From assembly GCA_900757505.1 (NCBI GenBank), contig CAAEOE010000035.1, forward strand, positions 4,520 through 68,519: 64,000 nt of DNA, in the 5' to 3' direction. The position numbers were made by a program, and so were the translations under genes. Below the pieces are notes generated by a model. That model was not told where the DNA came from. It did no database searches and saw nothing but the letters and a program-made list of their open reading frames with translations. Positions 17,040 through 25,110 of this stretch are shown piece after piece. Numbering within the stretch: position 1 is the stretch's first letter; each line of letters opens with the position of its first letter. This stretch comes from an uncultured Collinsella sp. Lineage in GTDB: Bacteria; Actinomycetota; Coriobacteriia; Coriobacteriales; Coriobacteriaceae.

Positions 17040-18224
17040 GTGGGCAAGGCTAAGGCTAAGGCGAAGAAAAAGACGACGGGGGCGCGGGCTAAGCGCGATC
17101 GTCGTCGGAAGCTTGCGACCGAGGCCCCCGCGTCTGCCGAGGAGCTGCTGGCAAGCGTGCCGGGACTTGACGCGCTGCAGGACGTTCCGGCGTTTGATGA
17201 CCTGCCGGTCGATGAAACCCAGCAGGCTGCCTTTGATGATTTCTGCGCACATACCGAGGAGCCCGAGCAGATGCAGCTTGGCGCCGTGGTGCGCTTGGAT
17301 CGCGGGTTTCCGCTGGTGGCGACTGCCGACGACACCTTTCGCGCCGAGCATGCCGTGGGGTTTGCCAAATCGCGCGGCGAGGATGAGGTCCTGCTGCCTG
17401 CCGTGGGAGACCGTGTGGCGGTGCGCCGCGCTCCCGGGCACGATATGGGCGTGATTGAGTGCGTGCTGCCGCGCCGTACGAGCTTTGAGCGTTGGCGCGG
17501 CCGTGCCCGCGGAGAGCGCCAAGTGCTCTGCTCCAACGTGGATAGCGTGCTAATCGTGCAGGCGCTCGGTGCCGGCGAGGTGCTGCTCGACCGCGTGGCG
17601 CGCTCGCTGGTGTTGGCGCTCGACTGCGATGCCGAGCCGGTGGTGGTGCTCACCAAAGCTGACCGCTGCGATGCCGAGGAGCTCGAGCGCGATCTGGACC
17701 GCGTGCGCCGCCTGGTGGGTCCGGACGTGCGCGTGATCGTGACGTCCTCTGCCGAGGGCCGCGGCCTGGACGAGGTCCGTGTCTGCGTGCCTGCCGGGAG
17801 CTGCGCCATGATTCTGGGCGAGTCGGGTGCCGGCAAGTCGACGCTGCTCAATGCACTGCTGGGCCACGATACGTTGGCGACCGGCGGTGTGCGCGAACGC
17901 GACGACCAGGGCCGTCACACTACCGTCGCGCGCGTGATGGTGGCGCTGCCGGGCGACGCCGGTGTGATCGCCGATGCCCCGGGCCTGCGCAGCCTACCGC
18001 TCGTGGGTCACGAGCGGGGTCTGGCGCGCGCCTTCCCCGAGATTGTCGAGGCATCGCGCGCGTGCCGGTTTGGCGATTGCACACATACCCATGAGCCGGG
18101 TTGCGCCGTTCGCGAGGCCGAGGACGCCGGGCAGATCGACAGTCTGCGTCTGGAAACGTTCCAAAACTTGGCGTCATCCATGCGCGTGAGTGCTCAAATG
18201 CTCGATCCCGATGTCCATCTGTAA
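17040..18224 (+). CDS. rsgA: Ribosome small-subunit-dependent GTPase A
   Basis: Circularly permuted GTPase assisting late 30S assembly. 394 residues. A Lys-rich N-terminus (KAKAKAKKK) and OB-like region precede the permuted G-motifs: TKAD (G4, about 206) comes before GESGAGKST (G1, about 260) and DAPGLRS (G3). A C-terminal zinc site, CRFGDCTHTHEPGC, is at about 342-355. GTG at 17040 follows GGGAGG. The basic N-terminal extension is longer than in many homologues. Confidence 0.93.
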   Translation: MGKAKAKAKKKTTGARAKRDRRRKLATEAPASAEELLASVPGLDALQDVPAFDDLPVDETQQAAFDDFCAHTEEPEQMQLGAVVRLDRGFPLVATADDTFRAEHAVGFAKSRGEDEVLLPAVGDRVAVRRAPGHDMGVIECVLPRRTSFERWRGRARGERQVLCSNVDSVLIVQALGAGEVLLDRVARSLVLALDCDAEPVVVLTKADRCDAEELERDLDRVRRLVGPDVRVIVTSSAEGRGLDEVRVCVPAGSCAMILGESGAGKSTLLNALLGHDTLATGGVRERDDQGRHTTVARVMVALPGDAGVIADAPGLRSLPLVGHERGLARAFPEIVEASRACRFGDCTHTHEPGCAVREAEDAGQIDSLRLETFQNLASSMRVSAQMLDPDVHL

Positions 18225-18242
18225 TTGATTTTTCCTATGACA

Positions 18243-18276
18243 GCCGTCTCCCAACTGTTCGGGAGACGGCTTTTTT
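18243..18276 (+). terminator. Terminator after rsgA
   Basis: GCCGTCTCCC pairs with GGGAGACGGC and is followed by TTTTTT, 19 bp after the rsgA stop. Confidence 0.95.
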
Positions 18277-18306
18277 GCTGCGGAAAAGCCTCGAAACATG
18301 CAGTTT

Positions 18307-18390
18307 GCTGACGTGCTGACCAAAACCTTGCCACGAGCTTGACGGGCTGGTCAGCTTTTGGTCAGCGATTGGTTTGACATCGAAAACCAA
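18307..18390 (+). promoter_or_regulatory. Symmetric operator-like array upstream of the tad operon
   Basis: Four copies of a GGTCAGC-type heptamer are arranged two reversed (18307-18312, one base short, and 18315-18321) and two forward (18349-18355, 18360-18366). They include the exact inverted repeat GCTGACCAAAA / TTTTGGTCAGC. A further palindrome TTGGTTT-N8-AAACCAA (about 18369-18390) contains a consensus -35 TTGACA (18374-18379). No strong -10 is visible. The array lies about 110-170 bp before cpaB. Confidence 0.5.
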
Positions 18391-18476
18391 GATCGCGATT
18401 GCGGCGCTTTGCACTCTGACCGCCCAGACAATGGTGGTACGGGCATTCGCCCGGCACTGCCATGAGAGGAGCGGCC

Positions 18477-19136
18477 GTGAACAAGAGCAAGCGCATCGCC
18501 ATCAGTCTGGTCGCGGGCGTGCTCGCTGCTCTGCTCTGCATGGTTTACGGCTCATCGATCCGCTCACAAGCCGAACAGGTCCAGGCTGAGACCTTGGCCA
18601 AGTACGGTGGCGATCGCGTCGAGGTATGCGTCGCGGCGCGCGATATCGATGTGGGCGAGACCCTCGATGAGACCAATGTCATAACCCAGGAGTGGCTGAC
18701 GAGTCTGCTGCCGCGTGACGCGGCGACCGAGCTGCGCCAGGTGCGCGGCGACGTGACGACTTCGCGTATTCCCAAAAACGCCGTGATCTGCAATGTCTAC
18801 ACCAAGGTCGAGAGCCACAAGCTCGAGGTGCCTAAGGGCAAGGTCGCCGTTTCGGTGGCGGTCGATGCCGAGCACTCGGTCGGCGGTGCTACGGGCGTGG
18901 GCAGCTACGTGGATGTGTATGTGCAAAAAGACGGCGTGACCGATCGGCTGTGCGGCGCGTACGTGATCGATACCAGTGAGGATTCCGGTGCCACGCGCGA
19001 GGGCAAGATCGAATGGGTGACGCTGGCGGCTGACCCCGAAGACGTCAAGGAACTGCTGGGAGCCTCGGGCAAGGGAACGGTCAGCTTGACGATTCCCGCC
19101 ACGGCGCGCGGCAAAAAGAGCGGAGGCGACGAGTGA
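18477..19136 (+). CDS. cpaB: Flp pilus assembly protein CpaB/RcpC (SAF domain)
   Basis: First gene of the tad operon. 219 residues. One N-terminal membrane helix (about 7-23) is followed by a SAF/AFP-like region around 45-110 (VCVAARDIDVGETLDETNV) and a C-terminal RcpC-like half. In diderm bacteria CpaB supports the outer-membrane secretin; here no secretin gene is nearby, as expected for a monoderm. GTG at 18477 is chosen because GAGAGGAG precedes it, over an ATG five codons upstream. Confidence 0.85.
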   Translation: MNKSKRIAISLVAGVLAALLCMVYGSSIRSQAEQVQAETLAKYGGDRVEVCVAARDIDVGETLDETNVITQEWLTSLLPRDAATELRQVRGDVTTSRIPKNAVICNVYTKVESHKLEVPKGKVAVSVAVDAEHSVGGATGVGSYVDVYVQKDGVTDRLCGAYVIDTSEDSGATREGKIEWVTLAADPEDVKELLGASGKGTVSLTIPATARGKKSGGDE

Positions 19137-20785
19137 TGAAGGCGATCTGGCTTGCGTGCTGCGCGTGCGGCGATTACGGGCTGTTGCAGCGGGAAGTCGA
19201 GGGCCGTGATGCGGGTGCACAGGTGCTTCGCGTGGGTGACCTGGACGGGCTGGTTTCCGTGGCGCGGGCGTTTCCGTCGCGCCGCGGGGCTGCCATCATC
19301 GCGGCGTCTCTGTTTGATACCGAAGATGTGCGCAAGACTGTTGCGCGCCTGACGGCCGAAGGCCGCGTGAGTCGCGTGGTCGTGTTGATAGAAGCGCTCG
19401 ATCCGTCGGATATCGAGGGGCTGTTTCGCGCGGGGGCGACCGAGGTCATCGCTGCACACAGTATATGCGGCAACGGGCGCGCGGGCGAGGGAGCGGTTGA
19501 TTCCGATCGGCGCATGACGATTGAGCCCGATGCTTTTGTTGATAGGGAACCCGGGGCGCCTCGCGCTACAAGAGGCCCGCGTGTTGATGATTATGGAAAA
19601 GCGGAAGCCGAGCATGGTCGGCGCCCCCGGAACCCCCTTGTATACGATGACGCTGGAGGGCCGGCGCAGCATGCTGGCGACTCCCCGGCAGTAGATATGG
19701 GATACGTGCACGGCGTGAATCTGGCGGATGAACTCGACGAAGTTGAGGGCCTTGCCGGGTGCGGCGAGTTGTCGCTGATGCAGCATGAGCAGATTGCGCA
19801 GAACGAGCCTGCCTCGCAGACCGAACAAGCAGCCATGCCGGCTTGGACGCAGCACGTGGTTGCGGCGGGGGAGACGGGGACGCTGTCACCGACGCCCGCC
19901 CCGCCGCCTCCGATGCCGCCGGCAGACGCTACCGCTCCGCCGCATCGAGCTCCAGTCATCTGCGCTATTTCGGGTTCGGGCGGTTGCGGCAAGTCGACGA
20001 TCGTTGCCACCATGGCACACACATCGTCGCTGTTGGGCTTGCGTGCCGCCGTGCTCGACCTGGACCTGATGTTTGGAAACCTTTACGACTTGTTAGGCGT
20101 CGATGCTCCGCGCGATATGGCGGCACTTATCGAGCCGTCGGCGGCGGGCATGCTCACCGAGCCGGATATCGTAGCCGCTTCGATGCGCGTGGCGCCGGGC
20201 GTTACGCTCTGGGGTCCCGTCGCGGCGCCCGAGCAAGCCGAGCACATGGCACGTCCGGTGGAGCTACTGCTTGATGTTCTGCGTCGCGAATCCGACGTGG
20301 TCTTTATCGATACCTCGGTCTTTTGGGGCGACGCCGTGGCGGCTGCGGTGGCGGCGAGCGACCGTTGCCTGGTCGTTGGCGATGCGGCGGTGTCGTCCGC
20401 GGCATCGGCATCGCGCGTCATCGAACTGGCAGGTCGAGTAGGTGTGCCGCGCACGCGCATGAGCGCCGTGTTCAACCGGTTCGGTGCGCGCGGGGCAGAC
20501 GAGGACGTCGCCATGCGCTTTGAGATTGCCTGTGCGTTAAGCTCCAAGATTCGTATCGCCGATGGCGGGCAGGATCTCGCCGCGCTCATGGCGTTTGGGC
20601 GCGCTGACGAGGCAGTGGGGCAGACCAGCGCTTTTGCGACTAGCGTGCGCGAGGCCACGCGCGAGATGCTCGTGGAACTGGGGTGTGCCGTCGGCCCTTG
20701 GAGCGATATGGTCGCCGACCGTGCAACGCGCACCGAACGCCCGCGTATCCGCCTTCCCTGGTCGCGCGAGGGTGATCAGCGATGA
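19136..20785 (+). CDS. tadZ: Tad pilus localisation ATPase TadZ/CpaE
   Basis: MinD/ParA-like ATPase that positions the pilus machine at the membrane. About 550 residues. The N-terminal 120 residues resemble a degenerate receiver domain. A low-complexity Pro/Ala linker (about 240-275, with PAPPPPMPP) precedes the ATPase domain. The P-loop GSGGCGKST (about 278) is a deviant Walker A, and VLDLDLMFGN follows. Starts 1 bp into the cpaB stop (GTG 19133 is an alternative) and overlaps tadA by 4 bp. Confidence 0.85.
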   Translation: MKAIWLACCACGDYGLLQREVEGRDAGAQVLRVGDLDGLVSVARAFPSRRGAAIIAASLFDTEDVRKTVARLTAEGRVSRVVVLIEALDPSDIEGLFRAGATEVIAAHSICGNGRAGEGAVDSDRRMTIEPDAFVDREPGAPRATRGPRVDDYGKAEAEHGRRPRNPLVYDDAGGPAQHAGDSPAVDMGYVHGVNLADELDEVEGLAGCGELSLMQHEQIAQNEPASQTEQAAMPAWTQHVVAAGETGTLSPTPAPPPPMPPADATAPPHRAPVICAISGSGGCGKSTIVATMAHTSSLLGLRAAVLDLDLMFGNLYDLLGVDAPRDMAALIEPSAAGMLTEPDIVAASMRVAPGVTLWGPVAAPEQAEHMARPVELLLDVLRRESDVVFIDTSVFWGDAVAAAVAASDRCLVVGDAAVSSAASASRVIELAGRVGVPRTRMSAVFNRFGARGADEDVAMRFEIACALSSKIRIADGGQDLAALMAFGRADEAVGQTSAFATSVREATREMLVELGCAVGPWSDMVADRATRTERPRIRLPWSREGDQR

Positions 20786-22110
20786 GCCTGCAAACGAGGA
20801 TTAAGGCTGCCGGCGCTGCGGCGGCGGCAGCGCCTGTAGATGTGGGGCGTCGCCGCGCCGTGAAACGACGCACCAAGCGCGCCGTGATGGACCGCATGGG
20901 TTACGACGAAGTGGCGCGTATCAGCGCCTATATCGACCCGGCGCTTGCCCGCTCGGAATTGCGTCCTGCGGTGGAGGCGGCGCTCAATGTTGAGGAGCCG
21001 ACCGATCTCGCGACGCCCGAGCGCGAGACCATCATCGACGAGATTTTGGATGACGTGGTGGGCTTGGGGCCGTTGCAGCCGCTCATCGAGGACGACACCG
21101 TTACCGAGATCATGATCAACGGCTGCCGCTCGGCTTTCTTTGAACGCGGCGGCGTCTTGTACCCCATCGAGCATGCGTTTGAGGATGATGAGCAGATCCG
21201 TGTGCTTATCGACCGCATTATCTCGCCACTTGGCCGCCGTATCGACGAGCGCAGCCCCATCGTCAACGCCCGCCTCAAAACGGGCTATCGCGTCAACGCG
21301 GTGATTCCGCCTGTGGCGATTGACGGACCGATTCTCACCATCCGAAAGTTCTCGGACCGTATCTGCTCGCTGGACGAGCTCGTGGGGTTGGGATCGCTGC
21401 CGCTTTGGTATGCGCAGCTGCTGTCGTGTGCGGTGTCGCTGCGACAGGACCTGGCGGTTGCGGGAGGCACGGGATCTGGTAAGACCACCCTGCTCAACGC
21501 GTTGTCATGTGAGATTTCCACCGGCGAGCGCATCGTGACGATCGAGGACTCTGCCGAGCTCAAGTTTGCGCATCATCCGCACGTGGTGCGCCTAGAGGCG
21601 CGCGAGGCTTCAATTGAGGGCGAGGGCGCGGTGACGATCCGCGACCTGGTGACTAATGCCCTGCGCATGCGCCCCGACCGCATCGTGGTGGGCGAGGTGC
21701 GCGGTGCCGAGTGCTGCGACATGTTGCAGGCCATGAACACGGGCCACGACGGGTCGCTCACCACGCTTCATGCGGGTTCAGAACAGGAGACCGTGGTGCG
21801 TCTGACGTTGCTTGCACGTTATGGCATCGATCTGCCGAGCGAGCTCATCGAGGAGCAGATTGCCATGGCACTCGACGGTATCGTGATGTCCGAGCGCCAC
21901 GCCGATGGCAGGCGCTTCGTCTCCTCGTATTCGGGGGTGCGACGTGCCGCATCGGGCGGCGTAGAGCTCGAGCGCTATGTGACGTTCGATGCCGCCGAGC
22001 GCACCTGGACGCTTGACCGCGAGCCGCCGTTTATCGCAGAAGGCCTGCGGTCGGGGACGCTCACACAAGAGGAGGTGGACGAATGGAGATCACTGTGCCC
22101 CTCGTCGTAG
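20782..22110 (+). CDS. tadA: Tad pilus assembly ATPase TadA/CpaF
   Basis: Secretion-type hexameric ATPase driving Flp pilus assembly. 442 residues. An N-terminal domain is followed by the T2SSE core: Walker A GGTGSGKTTLLN (about 228), Asp box TIEDSAEL, Walker B RIVVGEVRGAE (about 300) and the His box TTLHAGS. All key residues are present. It overlaps tadZ by 4 bp and tadB by 28 bp. Confidence 0.95.
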   Translation: MSLQTRIKAAGAAAAAAPVDVGRRRAVKRRTKRAVMDRMGYDEVARISAYIDPALARSELRPAVEAALNVEEPTDLATPERETIIDEILDDVVGLGPLQPLIEDDTVTEIMINGCRSAFFERGGVLYPIEHAFEDDEQIRVLIDRIISPLGRRIDERSPIVNARLKTGYRVNAVIPPVAIDGPILTIRKFSDRICSLDELVGLGSLPLWYAQLLSCAVSLRQDLAVAGGTGSGKTTLLNALSCEISTGERIVTIEDSAELKFAHHPHVVRLEAREASIEGEGAVTIRDLVTNALRMRPDRIVVGEVRGAECCDMLQAMNTGHDGSLTTLHAGSEQETVVRLTLLARYGIDLPSELIEEQIAMALDGIVMSERHADGRRFVSSYSGVRRAASGGVELERYVTFDAAERTWTLDREPPFIAEGLRSGTLTQEEVDEWRSLCPSS

Positions 22111-23009
22111 GGGGCTTGGCAGGGCTTTCTGTCGCGACGGCGTGCGGGGCGGAACCTCGTGTGCCGCAGGTACCGCCGGCGGAGCTGGCACGTCAGGCGC
22201 TCGAGACGGTGGCAGAGAAGCTGCCGCGTGAGCTGGTGGAAAACGATCTGCTGAAAAAGATCGCCCGTTCGTGGGCATCGCTGGCTCCGGCGCATCGCCT
22301 TGGCCTCGTGATCGAAGATGCTTCGGGACGTTTGGCGTTTCTGCTGCTATCGAGCGGTGTCTGCTGCGTTTTACTAACGATGGTGTCGTTATCGCCCCTC
22401 GGATTTGCCTTGGGACTTGTTGCTCCGTTTGCCGTTGGTGCCGCTCGGGATGGCTTTGAGAGCCGGCGCGAGCAACACGATGCAGAAGAGGCAATGCCCG
22501 AGGCGTTTACCGCACTTTCCATGTCGCTTGCCTCGGGACATTCGCTGGCCCAGGGCATGCGCTTTGTGGGCGCTCATGCGCAAGAGCCAGTGCATACCGA
22601 GTTTTTGCGGGTGGCGGCGGCGATCGATTGCGGCATCTCGGCGACCGACGCGCTCGATGACTTGCTCGTGCGTATCGACGCCCCCGGTCTTTCGCTTGTG
22701 ACCTTGGCGCTTAAGGTGTCTCAGCGCACCGGCGCTCCGCTTGCCGACTTACTGTCCGAGGCGTCGAGCATGGTGGGGGAGCGCATTGAGCTCAAGCGCC
22801 GCCTGGATGTTAAGACGTCGCAGGCTCGCATGTCTGCGCATATGGTCGCGGCGATGCCGGCGGGCATGTGCGCGGTGTTGGCGCTGCTTTCGGCAGATTT
22901 TCGTCGCGGTCTTGCGACGCCTGCCGGCGCGGGCGCTGTGGTGCTGGGTCTTGCCCTCAACGCCGTTGCCCTGGTGGTTATCCGGCGCATTATGCGGGTG
23001 GAGCTATGA
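22083..23009 (+). CDS. tadB: Tad inner-membrane platform protein TadB
   Basis: 308-residue T2SSF-type membrane protein. Hydrophobic segments around 100-140 flank a cytoplasmic four-helix domain (about 150-260, with PEAFTALSMSLASGHSLAQG) and two C-terminal helices. Together with TadC it forms the platform contacting TadA. It overlaps tadC by 4 bp. Confidence 0.85.
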   Translation: MEITVPLVVGGLAGLSVATACGAEPRVPQVPPAELARQALETVAEKLPRELVENDLLKKIARSWASLAPAHRLGLVIEDASGRLAFLLLSSGVCCVLLTMVSLSPLGFALGLVAPFAVGAARDGFESRREQHDAEEAMPEAFTALSMSLASGHSLAQGMRFVGAHAQEPVHTEFLRVAAAIDCGISATDALDDLLVRIDAPGLSLVTLALKVSQRTGAPLADLLSEASSMVGERIELKRRLDVKTSQARMSAHMVAAMPAGMCAVLALLSADFRRGLATPAGAGAVVLGLALNAVALVVIRRIMRVEL

Positions 23010-23647
23010 GCGCCCCGGTTGCAGTTGCGGCTTGCCTGTGCGCCCTGAGTGTATTTGTCGCGACGGGTTTGGATCGGGCGGATGCACGCAAGATCGCAGG
23101 GGCCTGCAAGCGCGAGGCGGTGCTGGTCGCTGCCGCGGGTCGCTCGGTGGTCGATGCTCTGACCGCGCGAGTGAAGGGCGCGGTTGGAGCGGGCGGCCCG
23201 GCGCGAGTGTCGCTCGGCGAAGTGTCCGAGATGATCGATGTTGTGCGCTTGGGTCTTTCGGCCGGTCTTTCGTTTGATGCGGCGCTTGAGATTTTCTGCG
23301 CCAACCGCCGGTCAGTGCTGGCTCTTCGCCTTGAGCGCGCCTGCATGGCGTGGCAGGTGGGCGTGGGCACGCGTGAGGACGAGTTGTTGGCCGCCGCGCG
23401 CGACCTGGACGTGCGAGCGCTCGAGACCTTTGCCATCACGGTGGGGCAGGCGCTCGCCCTGGGTGCCCCACTTGCCGAGACGCTGGCCGCTCAAAGTCGC
23501 GAGATCCGTGCGGCTCATCGCGCCGCGGTCGAGCGCGAGATCGAGCGTGCACCCGTCAAGCTGCTGATTCCCACCGGCACGCTCATCTTGCCGGCGTTGC
23601 TTCTGTCCATATTGGGCCCGCTGCTGGGAGCAGGCGGGATGATGTAG
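23006..23647 (+). CDS. tadC: Tad inner-membrane platform protein TadC
   Basis: 213 residues, second T2SSF-domain protein. The conserved pattern LRLGLSAGLSFDAALE-like (VRLGLSAGLSFDAAL) is visible, along with a C-terminal hydrophobic segment (LIPTGTLILPALLLSILGPLL). The start ATG at 23006 lies in the overlap with tadB; the open frame upstream is a shadow of tadB. Confidence 0.85.
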   Translation: MSAPVAVAACLCALSVFVATGLDRADARKIAGACKREAVLVAAAGRSVVDALTARVKGAVGAGGPARVSLGEVSEMIDVVRLGLSAGLSFDAALEIFCANRRSVLALRLERACMAWQVGVGTREDELLAAARDLDVRALETFAITVGQALALGAPLAETLAAQSREIRAAHRAAVEREIERAPVKLLIPTGTLILPALLLSILGPLLGAGGMM

Positions 23648-23657
23648 GGAGGAATAC

Positions 23658-23891
23658 ATGAACACGATGACTGACGCTGCTGGCAAGGTCCAGGGCTGGG
23701 CGTTTTGCCGGGCGGCACATGTTCGTCAGCGCGCCAAGGAACTATTGCAGGAGGAGAGTGCACAGGGTACCACCGAGTATGCCATCTTGGTCGGCGTGCT
23801 CGTGGTGATCGCGATTATCGCCATCGTCGCATTTAAGGGCAAGGTCCAAGATCTATGGAACGCTATCAGCGAGGGCATCAACAGCCTGTAG
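23658..23891 (+). CDS. flp: Flp-type major pilin
   Basis: 77 residues. A 37-residue basic leader ends in SAQG, followed by TTEYAILVGVLVVIAIIAIVAF. This is the class IVb prepilin cleavage site (after Gly, with Glu and Tyr at +3/+4) and hydrophobic helix. The mature protein would be about 40 residues. AGGGAGG precedes the ATG. The leader is long for a Flp pilin. No prepilin peptidase gene is in the window. Confidence 0.92.
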   Translation: MNTMTDAAGKVQGWAFCRAAHVRQRAKELLQEESAQGTTEYAILVGVLVVIAIIAIVAFKGKVQDLWNAISEGINSL

Positions 23892-24418
23892 AGGGCGAGC
23901 GCCCCATCGGGGTGCTGCTGGTGTTTGCTTGCCTGACCGTGGCGATAGCGGCGGTGCTTTGGGGGCTTAACGCCGCGCGGCAGCAGCGTCCTGGGACCGC
24001 CTCCGATTTGGGCTCAGATTCGGCGGTGGCGTCTCAAAAAGATGAGATGCGAGATGCAGACGATTCGGATGTCGCTGTCACGGCGCAAACTTTTCTGCGG
24101 ACGCTCGACAAGCGGTCTGGCACTGCGACGGATTCGCCTGAGGGCAACGCGATTGCGGTCCGGCTTGCATGGTCCGAGGACCGACCGATGACCGAAGCGG
24201 CGGCGGATATGCTGCGTGCCTATCGCGAGGTACCCACGGCGCAACTTGCTCTGAGCGGCTATCTCGACATCAAGGGAAACGTGTGGGGCGCCATCGTGCG
24301 CGACGGACGCGGCTGGGTCGATATGGTGACAATTGCCGCGGATGCTGGCGATGCTTCGTGTCGTCTGCGCGCCGTGCGCCTGAGCCCGCAAACAATAAGC
24401 TCAAAGGAGGGATCGTGA
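23855..24418 (+). CDS. Membrane-anchored protein of unknown function in the tad operon
   Basis: 187 residues. One membrane helix (about 18-38, IGVLLVFACLTVAIAAVLWG) is followed by an extracellular-type domain with no motif I recognise. It overlaps flp by 37 bp and sits directly before a second pilin-like gene, so it is probably co-translated and may assist pilus assembly or anchoring. The start is the first ATG; no other is obvious. Confidence 0.6.
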   Translation: MERYQRGHQQPVEGERPIGVLLVFACLTVAIAAVLWGLNAARQQRPGTASDLGSDSAVASQKDEMRDADDSDVAVTAQTFLRTLDKRSGTATDSPEGNAIAVRLAWSEDRPMTEAAADMLRAYREVPTAQLALSGYLDIKGNVWGAIVRDGRGWVDMVTIAADAGDASCRLRAVRLSPQTISSKEGS

Positions 24419-24419
24419 A

Positions 24420-24638
24420 ATGCATGATGTCCTGCGTGAGGAATCTGCCCAGGCGACGGTCGAATACGCCATCGTCACAATGGCGCTGTTATCGATCGTG
24501 CTGGCGATCGCGGGGCTTTGGCGTGCCGGCACCGATGGGCGCTTGGCGGCGCTGGTTGAGCGGGCGGCATCCCATGGCGTTGCCTCGACGTCGGTTATCG
24601 ACGCCGCTGCGGCCGCTAAGGACATCGCGTTGTATTGA
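24420..24638 (+). CDS. Second small pilin-like protein
   Basis: 72 residues. EESAQATVEYAIVTMALLSIVLAIAGLW matches the Flp/TadE-type N-terminal signature, with Ala in place of Gly before the presumed cleavage site. It looks like a minor pilin. The ATG follows AAAGGAGG by 6-7 bases, two bases after the preceding stop. Confidence 0.75.
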   Translation: MHDVLREESAQATVEYAIVTMALLSIVLAIAGLWRAGTDGRLAALVERAASHGVASTSVIDAAAAAKDIALY

Positions 24639-25110
24639 TGCCGCGCGCGAGGACCGGGCGCAGTCTACGGTCGAGGCCGCTTTTTTGCTGCCGACGTTTC
24701 TGACACTCATCCTTCTCGCGCTGCAACCGGTGTGCCTGCTCTATACGCGCGCGGTCATGGAGTCTGCCGCCGCCGAGACCGCGCGGCTCATGACCACGAC
24801 GACGGCGGAGGACGACGATCTTAAGGAGTTCACCCGCCGCCGGCTTGCCGCAGTGCCCAACGTCTCGATCTTTCATGCCGGCGGGCCGTTGTCGTGGGAT
24901 ATCGAGCTTGGCCGGGCCGGTGCGGGTGGCGTCTCGTCCGTGTCCGTTTCCGGCGAGGTCAAGCCGTTGCCTGTGATCGGTGCGTTTGTGCAGGCTATGG
25001 GTGGTACCGCCGAGGGCGGCTACGTTGAGCTCAAGGTCGATGTCTCGTATCAATCGCGTCCCGAATGGCTGGAGGGAGATTATGATTCGTGGATTGCTGC
25101 ATGGGATTAA
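24574..25110 (+). CDS. tadE: TadE-like minor pilin
   Basis: About 179 residues. DRAQSTVEAAFLLPTFLTLILLALQP is a TadE-type pseudopilin signature with the conserved Glu, followed by a Thr-rich segment and a beta-rich domain. The start is uncertain. ATG 24574 is in frame but overlaps the preceding gene by 65 bp, and its first 25 residues are Arg/Pro-rich, as expected from an overlapping frame. A later non-ATG start is possible. Confidence 0.7.
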   Translation: MALPRRRLSTPLRPLRTSRCIDAAREDRAQSTVEAAFLLPTFLTLILLALQPVCLLYTRAVMESAAAETARLMTTTTAEDDDLKEFTRRRLAAVPNVSIFHAGGPLSWDIELGRAGAGGVSSVSVSGEVKPLPVIGAFVQAMGGTAEGGYVELKVDVSYQSRPEWLEGDYDSWIAAWD

